From NCBI RefSeq assembly GCF_021155775.2, contig NC_060237.1, positions 21,536,970-21,600,969 on the forward strand: a stretch of 64,000 nucleotides of DNA, given 5' to 3'. Under the pieces are notes generated by a model that worked only from the letters and a program-made list of their open reading frames with translations, had not been told where the DNA came from and did no database searches. Position 1 is the first letter of the stretch. The number at the start of each line of letters is the position of its first letter. Position numbers and translations under genes: made by a program. This DNA comes from Neodiprion pinetum. Its lineage: Eukaryota; Arthropoda; Insecta; Hymenoptera; Diprionidae. Of this stretch, positions 1-12,265 are shown one piece after another.

Positions 1-1062
1 TAGAACGACCAATTCAATTCAATTTCATATTACACCTTATTCTTTTTCTGTAGTTCGAGAGGTTTGTTCAACGAATTTCACCTACTGTAGAAGAGTAATA
101 ACTGTAATTCGTTACGAATTATAAGTTGGATAAACTGCATCTCTGGAGACCAGTATCATCCAAATGTGTTCGATCATAGTTCTCGGCGTCTTGTTGAACG
201 AAAAATAGATCACACAGTCGGACGTTCGTTTTCGATTGATCTACAGAATTTGAAACGTTGAGATTGCGCGAAAACTCGACTGTTAATTATCGAGATATGC
301 ACTTTGATGTTTCCACACTGGTGGGAAATTTTATTGGAGAAGTGTTCATCGAGATGCAAGAGCGGGGTAAAAATATCGCCGAGAAGACATCTTCTCACGA
401 ATTTCCCCGCTCCATCAGGGGATCTTCATGAATTAGCAATCTCGTATGTTTCTAGGAACGGACGAACGAATGAACGTGAAGTCGAATTCGAAACGGACCA
501 TTTCTCATGCCTCGGATGACGGGCGTGGGGTTAAACCCGCGGTTAAAATTAAACATAGATACGTCAGAAGTCGGTTATTATTACCATGACATAACCGTCG
601 GAGACATTCTAAACATGTATCATTCTCGAGTTACACCTTCTCGATGTTTTTCAGCTGGTGAACCGGAGTCGCGCTTCTGCAGGCCGGAGCATCGCGCCTT
701 CACATTTACGTATGTACATATTTGCGAAGCACCGCGGCCCTCATCTCGCCATTTCCTTGCCAGCATCCTTATATATTCCCGCAAACTGGACCAGAGACAC
801 GTACGTATATCCGCCATTTCGTATTCGCGCCTTTCGCGAATGGAGAACGTGACGAGGTCTGCACGAGGGAAAAAGTAAGCGATCTTTAGCGGCCGCGACA
901 GGCTCGTTTCTTCTTTCCTCAATACAACGCGTTCGGTTTCAGCGAAATGCAATTCCGCACTGCCAGCGAGTACATGAACCAATATTTACCGTAGCGCAGC
1001 TCGCGAGTAACAGATAAAAGTTTTTTAGCAGTGACGTTTAGCGTACGCGGAGAGCCGTGCAG

Positions 1063-1068
1063 GTAAGA
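1063..1068 (+). other. Candidate 5' splice donor (CAG|GTAAGA)
   Basis: The sequence GTGCAG|GTAAGAAACG matches the metazoan 5' splice-site consensus exactly from -3 to +5. The exon would end at 1062. Upstream is CpG-rich sequence with no clear open frame, so if real this would more likely be the end of a non-coding first exon than of a coding exon. The same CAGGTAAGAAACG 13-mer recurs at 4906-4918 on the same strand. A consensus donor of this length is expected by chance a few times in 64 kb. Confidence 0.15.
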
Positions 1069-1193
1069 AACGAATCGTAAATTTGAAGAAACTTCCGAAG
1101 AGGGTAAAAATTTTCCGCCTCGGTTCAACTCGCCGCAAGGATGGAGTCGGAGCAGTTATCGTTTTGCCGGTGATAAATCTGCACATCGGCGGA

Positions 1194-1243
1194 CAGAAGG
1201 AGAGGGAGAGAAAGAGAGGAAGAGGGAAAAGGAGAGAGAGGGA
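1194..1243. repeat. Purine-rich (GA-type) tract
   Basis: About 50 bases are almost entirely A and G on the plus strand, with several GAGAG cores. Such tracts can bind GAGA-type factors in insects, but nothing else here shows a regulatory role. It also creates spurious Arg/Glu-rich reading frames. Confidence 0.8.
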
Positions 1244-1858
1244 CTCGCAGATGTCGCCGGTCGATTCTCTGTAATTAGGCACGTAGTAAGAGCGAAAGCC
1301 GATTTTTGCGGGTGTCATCGACGGACCAAAAGTTCTGCAAACTCGGTCGTGATTCACTCGTCTCGTCGAGAAGCGAGGCGGGGGGTTCTCGCGTGTTTGC
1401 TCTCGGTGAAATAGCACGGTTCGTTCGAAACTTATACGCTGGGTGAGGCGAAGTCAGGCGAAGGCGACCCGAGGAAACTAGCGAGCGAAAGCTTGTACGA
1501 CTGACAGAGACAAGCCGCTCTGCGGGACCGCGAGAGAATTATGGGAAAGCTTGGGACGGGGAATTTAGCGAGGATGCTGTGTTTTTCGCCAAACGAGAGA
1601 CGAAAGACGTACGCGACGCGACGGGTTCCGAACGGGATTCGCGCGTCTTACAACATCGCGAATTTGCTTCCACGCGTTATCGTGTAGGTATTCCGGGGAG
1701 AAGCTCGCTGAGCTTCGTACGCCAGGCGTACAATCCGGTATAAAATTTATTTACGCAAGTTTTCTCAAACGTGGAAAAAAACAGTCGTGGAAAAATCCTC
1801 AATTACAATGCAGAAATTTAGTTCTTACTAACTCGATTCGAAGATGACAAAAAGAAGG

Positions 1859-1872
1859 TTTTTTTTTTTTTT
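1859..1872. repeat. Poly-T run (14)
   Basis: An uninterrupted run of T on the plus strand. There is no adjacent gene or element end that would make it a retrotransposon tail. Confidence 0.9.
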
Positions 1873-4800
1873 GTTGGAAAAATCATGAAATTAACTAGGT
1901 ATCGTTGTTCAATTGATAATCGGGTATTGCCGATTGAAATCTGCGAGTTCCAAATCGTCCTTCTCCCTCAAATATGCACAATGTAGATTGAATTAAATTT
2001 GCTTCACTTCAACCGCCGGAGCTTTTGAGCTTTTCTTCAACAATTTTTGTATTGTTGGGGGAATCTTTTGTCCAAGACTGTACGCCGGATAATAAGTTCT
2101 TAAACGGATACGGCAAGGGGGGCATAAATACTCTGCGGTATTCCTCGCGCCTACGTTCATCGTGGCTAGATATAATTACCGGTACCGTAAATAGTACATT
2201 ACAGACGCGGGATGCTCGGTGAGGTTTTGCATTAATTCAATTGAGGGTGTACACCGTTTGGCGTAAATCGCGGCGCACGTCACGCGTCTGTATCGCGAGG
2301 ACGTTTTAGACTTGAATAATAATTGGTACGTGGCCACAATGCGTGGATGGAGATTAGCGAGAAGCTGGATTGGACCGTTTCAGGCACGCCTGCTCGCGGA
2401 CCTCGCGCATTATAACTGCAGCCCTGTGTATTTAATAACGTGTAATACACCGTGTGTGCACGCACGTTCACATGTACGCGTACGTACGTATAATAAACCT
2501 GCAAGCTTGTTCCCTGACTCGCTTCATTATACCTACCAATGCTCGACAAGTGCAAACGTAATTTTATATTTAAATTGGAATGCCCCCGCCTCACGAACTG
2601 CCCGTACACCGGACGCTGGTGAATAAAAACGCCGGATCCCCTTCTCGGTGCACTTGAAATTTTAATTTCTCCTCTCTCTGTTCCAGCGAACAAACGGGCG
2701 CGGTACGTTTCAACCCTCAAATTCAGGGAAACATTACTTTGATCAAACGGACAACAAAGTCTCCAGCACGCGCCGAATCGAGGGTACGAATTGAAGAAAC
2801 GGAATGAAAACTTGAGACAAATTATAAGGATGAAATTTCTTGCCAAACTTATTGCTTTCAAGAAACTGAAAGTCCACCGTATCAACGCAATTGATGTTTT
2901 ACTCGGATTCTGGTAACACTTGGGTAAGAAAGAGAAAATGATCTGCCGGATGACAGCTCTCCAGGTCAAACAATTTTCTCGGATCTGGTGGAGAAAAGTT
3001 GGACAGACTGGATGATACATCGACGATTCAACGGCGTATGTGTATCGGTTAAAAATTCAAACTTATAACGAGCTGAATACACGGTACAATGGATATAGAG
3101 AACGTACGTGGCGTCAAACCGGTGCAACTTTTCAAACTGACTTGTCACCGTACGTGTTCAATGGAAGTTTTTTTATTTTTTTCGGTGCTAAGGAGCTAGG
3201 AATAACTATTGCTCGGCTGTGGTGTCCCTATGTTCGCTTATAACAAGTAGGTACAGCGAAGTGATCTATCAATTGTTCCCGGTGGTTGTTTATAATAAAT
3301 TACGCAGGCGTAAGAACCGGCAATCCAAAGTGTGGATTGGAGTGCAGGAACAGAAACGACGATGTGACGGGTTTCTGGACCATTGTTATATCTCACTTAT
3401 AGCATATAAGCGGTAGAGCGCATACAATTACTGCCGCCAACTTCACTTCGTAGGAATTGTTAAAACTCTTTGGTATTCAATGCAATTCCCACAGCTAATG
3501 AACTAGGATGCACAATAAGTCGCGTGTATATTGCACGGATTATTATAAATTATAACGAGGCAAGTTTCGCTCGACGATTCTCACCACGAGCGGTAGCGCG
3601 ACAATGTGATCAACTTTAAACCCCGCTTCTGCCCAGCTATATTACAGGTACGCGCACCTTAGAAATGACTAAGTTTCAATCCACGGAAGAAAAGTTTCAC
3701 CTGCACTGTCTTCGACGGTATCTCTTCTCTTCCTTGACAATACCGCGAGTATCAATTGAGCAATCAATTGCTCCGCAGACGGGGACAAGCTCGATGAGAA
3801 ACGGCGTCGCTTTGCGATTGCGAACCAAGGACCGGGCGTAAGTCAAAGCCAACTCTGCTCTGGGATTATATTATAATCCAACAATGCGTCACCACCGTTC
3901 GGACGATGCAGTTTACTTCCCCCCCGTCGTTGCAACAATGAGCCTCAGAGATATCGTCTGCATAGCATATTGAGTTCCCGGAGAAATGGACACGAGATGA
4001 ACAATATGCGGTGGATATTGTTTTGCAGCAAGCCTGCACGTTCCTCCTATAGCTGCTGCTGAGGGAATTGCGGGAGGTTAAATTGAATTGTAATGCCCAG
4101 GTGGTTTAAACCGCTTAGCCACTCTGCCTGCCCCCCTCCCTCCATTGCATTAACTCGTTACTCAAATTCCACTCCACACCGATCCACCGTCTAATACACC
4201 CAACGTAACCCGATCTCGTTCCCGTAGCTTGCAGATTCAACGTCACGTGTACACTGCAGGTGACCATTGTTGGAGATGGACTGAATACCTTGAGTGTTCC
4301 GTTACCGTTTCTCGTTATTCGAATTATTACTATCCGGACCAGGTGCTCCGGTGACTTTGGATGACCTTGTAGAATTTCGAGTGGCTCGATATTATCGAAT
4401 TCGATTTGACTTGACGATACGAATGGATTTCACGTGACTTCGTACAACGATCCCGAGATAGATTGGTGGGTGATTTTACGACGTGAATATGGTTCTCGGA
4501 CAGATTTATTCTTGAGAAGAATGCTGGGTACGCATATATCGTCATCCCGCTCCGCTTTCTATCTCGTATAACACAACTTTGAAAGTAACGCGATAGCCCT
4601 GACCGAGAGCGGAGCGAAGCATCTCTCAGGAATCGGGCGTGAAGCCCTCTTCGTATAAAAAGCAAATCCCGAACAGGAAGTATTTAATTTCGTGTAAAGG
4701 TGCAGGCGTAAGGTTACCCACTTCGCTCTCTCAAGACACCGTCGGTGCGGGTACATTCTAGTCCCCTGCACCGCGCACGCAAGGTTGTCGAAGGCATGCC

Positions 4801-4908
4801 GTCCACTTGGTTCACACAATTGACGTATGTTCGTTCGACGCACAAGCGCACACGCGCAAGCATGCCTAGAGATGAGGGGCACACGTAGGAAGGTATCCAG
4901 TGCTTCAG

Positions 4909-4914
4909 GTAAGA
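4909..4914 (+). other. Candidate 5' splice donor (CAG|GTAAGA)
   Basis: The junction TTCAG|GTAAGAAACG is a perfect donor consensus, and the preceding bases end in CAG after a short pyrimidine stretch. An ATG at 4827 with an in-frame stop just upstream (4821) gives 27 codons running into this donor, but the start context is poor and the peptide is Arg/Ser-rich with no recognisable motif. I report the donor, not a coding exon. Confidence 0.15.
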
Positions 4915-7900
4915 AACGTAAGGCAACGAAACGCACGAGCGATCGAGGCGATTATCTCCCGGCCGCTATCTCCCGGCTTTATCTATCTTTATGGCCTTTT
5001 AATCGACGCTTCTCGACAGGCCGATTAATGCTCAACGCATGGTTCGATGCCCGATAACACGGTTTATTTATTGTTAAACCGATCTTAAACGCGGCCTTTA
5101 TATGCTTTACCCTTACCCAGGCACGTACACACTGGTTGACTGTACCACACGTGCGTTCGTGTTGTAAACTGGAAAAATCTAAGCTCCCTGCCCATCTAGC
5201 GGTAGGTATTACCGCCTGCGCACGAGGCATCGTATAATTACCAGACGATACTTCAGGCTGCTTTGAAATCCAAGTCGACAGTTGATCAAACGATTACTGC
5301 ACAAACTGCACGCGTACGATGCAGCTAGACTTCGGGGTGAGGAGTCGGAGGGAAAAATACCGACCAACTGAATAATTACAATACCGAATGCGGGATAGAG
5401 ACCTCGGATAATGGTCCAATTGACACGTCAAGTGTGTTCTCTTCTCCGTTGGCAGGAATCGGTGTTTCGGATTGCCCGGCGCACCGTCCGCGCGGTTTGA
5501 TATACGTGTAGAACAAAATCAGCGTGTGATTCTCCCACAGGAACATGGCGCAGTGCTAGTGGACGGTACATAAGTTATTAGTCAAATCGGATCTCATCCT
5601 CTCACGCAGGGTAGAATAGATAGACCGACGAAGCGTCGGCTGGAGGCTATTCTCTTGTTCAGGCTCTTGGCGGCTATCTATCAGACCGTCGTGTGACATT
5701 AATTATATTTGAACGTGGTCACCGCGCTGCGGGTTTGGCGACCAAAAATTCTCAACCCGGGTGTCCTCCCCACCTCCCTGAAGTAGAAGATGAAACAAAA
5801 ACGAAAGAAAGAGAGAACACTTAAGGTTCATATATTTTTTATGACTACATGATAAATTCCGGCGGGGTCAGAGATCTTATTAATTTCTTTTCAAAATCCG
5901 ACTCGGCGCACTGCGTACGTATGCGCTGTTTATTTTTGTTCCACTTGAAATTTATGCACGCGTGGTGGGCCTCGTCAAATAAACGCCACGCCGCTCGCTC
6001 TATGGAACGCGACACTCTCCTCGGGTCCATATAACATAATTCAATTGTTAATTGGACCGTACAGCCGTCGAATACAGTCGAGACAACTTTGTACAGAATT
6101 CACCGCTCCCCTGTCCCATTCTATTTCGGAGTTAGTATCCCGCGGGTAATTTCCCGAGATAACTTTCCGAAAGAATTCGAAAACTTTATTACCATTATCA
6201 TTATCGGTATCCTAATTCCGTTCGTAATGAAAATTGACACTCGTGTCTCCGAGTAAAACCCAGTCTAATACTGCGGACGACTTTGTGAAAATGAAATAAT
6301 TTTTTACCAGCTTCGCAGCGGTACCATAATCGTTTCTGTATAGAAACAGTCAGTCGAACAGGCGGCACGCGGCGTTCCGATAACGGGGCAAAGTAGCTAA
6401 TATTCTCTACGGATATCGGTGCACCTGCTACGAGATATCTTTTTATTGCTACGGATCTACGCTGCTGTACGCAGAGACTTAACGCCCGGTTGCAGAGGCT
6501 GCTCTCGTTTCCAACAGTAGGTACAGACTGCGGGAGCGCCTTCGTCGGTTCTTCGATAACCTCGAACAATCTGCAAAGTGCATGTTCAACTGTTTGATCT
6601 TTTCCCCGACTCATCTCTCCTCCCAGGTACACCCTGAAGATGCAGCTTCGATTCATGCCTGCCGAAGATGAAAGGCTTCGCTTTTTAATGCCTTGATCTC
6701 TCGGCCGAAACTCCTCCACCCTCCTCTACGCTCTTGCTGATTGGCTCAGGATGATGAACCGGTTTTTACTCACGGGTAGTTGGATGAGACAGGTGAGACG
6801 GGGAGAAAGCCTTTTGCAGTCTGTAATGCGATTTGAAGTTTCGATTTGCATACGCTTGTTCGTACAGTGGATCGAATGATACTGTTTTCAGATTGATTAT
6901 TGATTCGGTTCGAAGAACGAAGGCACAGGGCGGTTGGACCGGGCGAGCCAAGGTATAGAAATGTTTTAAATATAGATTATTAATTAAAGTCTGGGAGATT
7001 TCTTAGAGGTGAAAACGGTCGGAATTGCTCGTTGGCCCGTTGACTTCGGTGAATAAATGAGTTTCGGTCTATCGGGGGTGAGGAGCGTCGGGAGTTGAAG
7101 GGGAGGTGTGAAGCCAAGGGCGGATGGAGTGGGTCGAAGGGTTGCCTCGACCCCGAACACTTGTTACCTTCTCGTTCGTCGATTTGCTCGCTGCGCCCGC
7201 AGTGGGTTTCAGACTTTCACTCCGATACCCAAATTTTTAAATCAATCCCCACTCTTTTACCTACGATATAAGAGCGAGCCGACAGTGCGCAGAAGACTCA
7301 GCAGAGAAATGGGCCGCACTGATATTCGACGAAAAAAATTTCAATCTCTGTAAAATCTCTGGCTTTGTGTCCAAGCTGATGAAACCCCTGAAAAATTCGG
7401 GCTCGAAGAAAAAGTTTCCAAGAGTTGTACCGATCGCTTCGCCGTTCGGATAACGGGTAAAACGTGAGCGAGATTCTCTTGCCGTCTTACATGATTGGGC
7501 CGAAAAACGGTGGAAACATTTAATCGAGGGAAAGTCTTTAGAATTCGCGTACTTCTTTCAGTATGTCTTGAAAAATTCGTTTAGTTTAACAGCACGTGAA
7601 TACTTGGAGGATTTTTTTTTTTTGCCATCGGGGAGGTCAGAAAAAAGGAAATTCTCATTCCGAAGGTGGAATCGTAGGCTCTTTGATATTCCCGACTTTG
7701 CACGTCTTCCAGACTTCTTTTTGTAAAGGCTTGTCGTATCCACGGCGATCAGGGAAATCAACGAATAATCATTCGACTACGCTGGGGCGACTTTTTTACC
7801 AGATAAAATGTGAAAATCCAGCTCAGCGCTGGCTGGAGACACATGAGAGCCACTGCATAATGAATGTGGATAAAAGAGATTAGCCGGCTGAGCGGCTCTC

Positions 7901-9051
7901 CGCTACGTAGGTATAACTAAGGTTTATTAACTATCACTCTTCTCATCCTCTCCGTTGCTCTACTGCCTTGTACATAATATTACCAGTCTCAAATGTTTCT
8001 CCACAAGGCGCGAGACAAGGCTCAAGATGTTCCCGCCGTCTCTTTAGGTTCCCCAAGGATCAGAGTATGAGACGCAGAAACGGTACGGTGCAAAATTGGT
8101 ACCGGAGTATAATGCTCCGTACACTCTGTCTCCGGATGATATTAAACCCAATTCATCCCCGGTCTGCGTTACTAATTTCAATGGAAATTACGGGGACGTG
8201 AGTCGGAATCCTGCGAAATAGGATTTTGGCGAAACGGGAGAAAAACGGAGAAATTGTTTTCCAAGAATTTATCAGCAAGCATTCAAAGTATTCCCAATTC
8301 ATGGGCGCTGATAGCGTGCCGATGAAACGTCTCTCAAGACAAGATGTTGGGATATTCGAAAAGTTCGCGGACTCTGCGATTGGCGAGCCTTGTGTAATAA
8401 GCGGGGAAAATTTCTTTCGATCGTTTCCTGCCGATTTGAAGAATTAATTGTTCGAGTGAAAGTCAATTCAAGTCCGTTGCTGCAAAAGGTGCGAAGTACT
8501 TGCGAAGAGGTCTGGGCTCTGTTCTTTTTCGCGCACGATTAACAATCAGAGAGGTGAGTTTTTGTCGTTCCGCATATTTCGAAGAAGGAAAGTCGGATTC
8601 CAGGCTCTCCAGCCGCGATCGCAGGATCGGTATTGATTAAGTTTTTAGCCGCGTGGTTTCTCCACGGTCGAAGACGAGGTATAACTTCAAGAAATGAAGA
8701 CGGTTCTTCTTATCTCATGATGAGAACACCGTCCACTCGTGCGCGTCAAATTTCACATTACCGGAAGACGAAGCCCGCGCAGTGCGGAGAACAACGTTAC
8801 TGCTTTCGAGAGATAATACGATCCTCGAGTTTTACCGCTTCCTGCACATTGCGACAATTCCCCCGCAAACGTGGTTATCCACGGGATTCTTATCGCCGAA
8901 GGATCCGCACCCCGCGATGAAAGATTCATGGCCGTCATCGACGTGCTCGGAAGTCCAGACCAGGGGACAGTCGCCTCGGACTAACTTCCCGATTATTTCC
9001 AGCAAACCCTTCGCGTTCTCAGCAGGTGGAGGGTGGGGAGGAGCTGAATGT

Positions 9052-9357
9052 CCAGGGTTGAGGTGAAAATAGAGAATTTTAGAAGTCGCGAAAATTTACT
9101 GTGTAGAATTTGAAAATATAGAAAGTCGTGGTATAGAAAAGTCGAAACGCGGAAAGGTCGAAGGACAGAAAGCCAAAGTGAAAAATCGTCAGAATGAATA
9201 AGAACATAACCAAGCGAAAAAGGAATCGTTAGAATTTGCACATTTTTATATCCTCGAATTATTTTTGCAGCTTCGTACCTTTATACATTTTGACTTTTCT
9301 ACACTTTGTATCTCTTAGATTTCTTAATCTTTTTACATTCTCACCTCTACCCGGTCC
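9052..9357. mobile_element. Degenerate foldback (inverted-repeat) element, first unit
   Basis: The left end near 9052 (CCAGGGTTGAGGTGAAAAT) is matched in reverse complement by the right end near 9338-9354 (CCGGGTAGAGGTGAGAAT). Diverged homology continues inward for roughly 90 bases on each side, including GTGTAGAA followed by GTC-type phrases. The interior is built of short related phrases (AGAAAAGTCGAAA, GGAAAGGTCGAAG). No coding capacity is visible, so it would be a non-autonomous foldback or MITE-like relic. I do not recognise the family and see no convincing target-site duplication. Confidence 0.5.
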
Positions 9358-9650
9358 CACAAAATAGAAGACTGGAATATCTAACTCTTGGAATTAGAAA
9401 CCACAGAAAGACAGAGTATGTAAAAGCAAAGATGTAAGTAAGTCAAATTACCTAGTACCGGTAGAAAATCTAAAATATAGAATCGTCGGAATGAATAGGA
9501 ATACCGCAAGCCGAAAAATTCAATATTTTGACTCTCTAATCTTATACAATTCTACACTTCGACTCTTCTTTATATCGACTTTCCGCATTTCCGGTTTTTT
9601 CAAGCATCGATACCGCGACCTCTCTACTTTTTGATCATCATTCGTCCGCC
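9358..9650. mobile_element. Second, related foldback unit or nested copy
   Basis: The phrase ATCGTCGGAATGAATAGGAA near 9482 repeats, in the same orientation, the phrase ATCGTCAGAATGAATAAGAA near 9185 in the first unit. The pyrimidine-rich right part (about 9535-9640, TCGACTTTCCGCATTTCC and neighbours) is an approximate reverse complement of the GGAAAGGTCGAAG-type interior at 9120-9165. The whole 9052-9650 block therefore looks like two overlapping copies of one inverted-repeat element, now degenerate. Confidence 0.4.
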
Positions 9651-12218
9651 ACCTCTCCCGTATAAGAAGAAGTCTAACCAATTGAAAATCTTTGTTTGCT
9701 CAGTTCGCAGTCCCGCAGTATATCCAAGCCGCGATGTTACTCCGGGCAATCGGGCTAAGTACTGTAACTGGAGGTTCGCGGCGTACGTGCCGTGCACTTA
9801 GGTTTATCCGCGGGTATACGAGAGAGGTAGCAGGTAGGCGATGGTAATTGGCCTGCGATACGGTGCCTCGGTGGTAAGCAGCGGGTACAATCCGGCAAAA
9901 AATTGGCAAACAACGGGGCGATTCCACTTCCGGGTTGCCCGATGCAGGGTGCGTGGAATCCGTGGGGGGTGAAATCGCCCGTCGCTGACCGCGTTTTTGC
10001 CGCCGCTCGGAAGGAGATCGCCGATTAATCCCGACCGAGTGACTCGACGGGTGTGAAATTTTGCACCGGGATGTACGAGCCGAGGTTCCATACACGAACA
10101 GCCGACACCTACAATTTGCAATCGTGGCGATATATCGCTCAGCGGGCTATCGATCACGGTCGCGATAACTATCGATACATCGGAGAGCGAGGCTTATGTA
10201 CCACCTCGCGACTCACCGCCTAACCTACACACAAAGGCATATTGTTATACACTAATTACCTCACTTGTGGGAACAAACGAATTTGCATAAAGGTACCGCT
10301 GTGCCGGTTCAAATGTAACGCTCGCTCTGGATGCCGATAATTTTCTAATCAAACATTTGCACGGCGGTCTTGTTCGCGACTGGAGTCAGGTTTGAAGAGG
10401 CGAAAATGAGGGCGCGAACAGTTCCAGCCTGGCTGATAATCGGAATTTCAAAATTATCGCGATCGGGATTTGTCCGCGATGACGTTGATCGCGATGGAAA
10501 AGTGAATTTGCGCAACAAAATCGGACGATTTGCTTGGAGGAAGATGTCGCCTTTGTGCAATTTTAATCAACTATGTATATTTTCGCGTACTTTTAATTGC
10601 AGAAAAGAAAGTTTTATGGAACAATAGTGGGGAAATTTTTTCGTTTGAAAACTGAGGAATAAGTTACTCGGATGAGTTCAAAGTAAGGTTCTAGTTATCT
10701 GCGATTCGTAATGAAGGATTAAAATTTGCAAGAAAGCTCAGGAGAAGATTCAAACGTTATCGAGCGCTACCTACTATAAGGAAAACAAGATTTTCAAAGT
10801 AACCCAAGAACTGTGCAATAATACGTCATTCAAATCGAGGAAGTGAAGTTTCTCATAATTGCACTGCCGTTTGTGATTAGGAAGAAGTAATTTTTTCCTA
10901 CCATAATTACAGAATTGCTGACGTCTCAAACATTACGTATTTCTCGGGAGTTAACTAGAAACGCCGAGGGGAACAATAACAACGGTTGTAAAGAAGAGGG
11001 AAACGGAAGCTTTGAACAGTATAAACGATGTCAGGGCGATGGGAGGGCGAGTTCCCCTTGCCTACTACAACCGGAGCTTCAAGAAGTAGAGAAAACGGAT
11101 AGCGCCTTGAAAACTTCTTAACGAGTGAAGCGAAAGGTATGAGAAGAGCTGTGCGGATGTCGGAACGACGAGCTGTCGCGACGTCAAAGGCGTGAAGCGA
11201 AATCAAAGCGGAAGAGAACTCCTGCAGGAGACCCGAGAGTTAGTCAAATCACGATTAAAGTGAACTTTGAGCCAAAGGAACGGCACGCAACTCGCGGAAT
11301 TGGATCTAGCAGGATCTCGGATCTTCGATCGGACCGCATCACCTTTAGCCCGAGAGATTTCTACCGCCTCGAGCTCGTTCCGAGTCTAGACTCCAGAGCT
11401 TTTCTCACCCGAGTGGAAACAGCCACAAGTATAAACCTACGAATTCGAACTTCGTAGAACCGGATATCCAGCGCTAGTGAATACATCGGGATGTCGGGAC
11501 CGACGCGGCTCTTCGAATGCTGTACAGACGCACACGTTCACGAGGATACACCTGCCGGTGGAACCAACGTGGTTCTCTGGTATAACCGGTACCGCTGCGA
11601 AAGAAAAAGAAACTCAAAAAAAGGCAAACAACTTTGAGGAGAAAACCTGGCTCTAACGCGACATGCTCGCGGATGTTTGTGCATGGATGTACGAATGCAC
11701 GGTAGAACTTTTCACGTGATCTGGTTTTATTCCCGTTGATGAGAAGCGCCGTAGGTTCGTATTATGCGAGTTGATAGGGACGCTATCGAAGGATCGGGCT
11801 GTTTCGAATCGGTTGAATGATACGGCCTGAAAAAAGCTTCGCCGATACGCGTAACACCGTTTCGACGTTCCACACGCTCTTTCAATCAGATCCACATCTA
11901 GAGTAAACTGCAATGAGACGGCGCCTGTCAAAAGTCAACTGAAATTAATTCCGCTCGTCAAATAAAATCAGTTTTCGCTGCTCGGGTTTAAATTTATAAA
12001 ATTAACCGTCGATTTTATTCGACAGTATTAACCGGTCACTGACAACCGAAAAAAAGTACAATACCTGGGCACGATCGTTCGTACACATATATCGCTGTCG
12101 CCACCAGAGCCTTTCAATCTTAAGATAAAAAAACTCACGTTTGTGTAGACCTCTGAATGTGTTTTATACAAGCGTACAATGTTCGTCAGAAATGACGGCT
12201 GACTGAGCACCGACGTAC
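9651..12218. other. Unique non-coding sequence, no gene recognised
   Basis: Several open frames of 60-130 codons lie on both strands, often two or three overlapping the same bases (for example 9700-10157 and 10345-10627), which argues against any being real. I see no element ends, RNA gene or convincing splice-bounded exon. Confidence 0.55.
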
Positions 12219-12265
12219 CTGAGATGTGGCGGAACTTACCTGAAACAAAAAGAGAAATTTGATAA
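12219..12265 (-). other. Candidate recursive splice site (ratchet point) with short RS exon
   Basis: Read on the minus strand, a pyrimidine tract (TTTCTCTTTTTGTTTCAG) is followed directly by GTAAGTTCC. The acceptor AG (12241-12240) and donor GT (12239-12238) abut with zero exon between them. This is the AG|GTAAGT architecture known from recursive splicing in long insect introns. Twenty-one bases further on, CTCAG|GTACGT gives a second donor (12218-12213), which would define a 21-nt recursive-splice exon at 12219-12239. No exon-like open frame surrounds it, as expected inside a long intron. The motif is clear; its use is inferred. Confidence 0.4.

Larger units (their letters stand above)
1..9051. 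other. Unique non-coding sequence, no gene recognised
   Basis: No open frame here reads as a recognisable protein. The 246-codon minus frame at 2280-3020 and the 172-codon minus frame at 6201-6719 are Arg/Ser/Tyr-rich, have no motif, and overlap other unrelated open frames. The stretch contains a purine-rich tract near 1.2 kb, a run of T near 1.86 kb and two plus-strand sequences matching the consensus 5' splice site, listed separately. I see no promoter or RNA gene I can support. Confidence 0.6.

Noticed and set aside
2280..3020. 246-codon open frame, minus strand, the longest in the window
   Set aside because: The peptide is rich in Arg, Ser, Tyr and Phe with no motif or repeat, overlaps another open frame on the plus strand, and a frame of this length is not far above chance for 64 kb. 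No splice or polyadenylation context.
4090..4130. tRNA A-box-like sequence TGGCTAAGCGG on the minus strand
   Set aside because: No B box (GGTTCRANNCC) follows at a suitable distance and no cloverleaf can be drawn; at most a remote tRNA-derived fragment.
6201..6719. 172-codon open frame, minus strand
   Set aside because: No recognisable domain and no supporting start, splice or polyadenylation signals.
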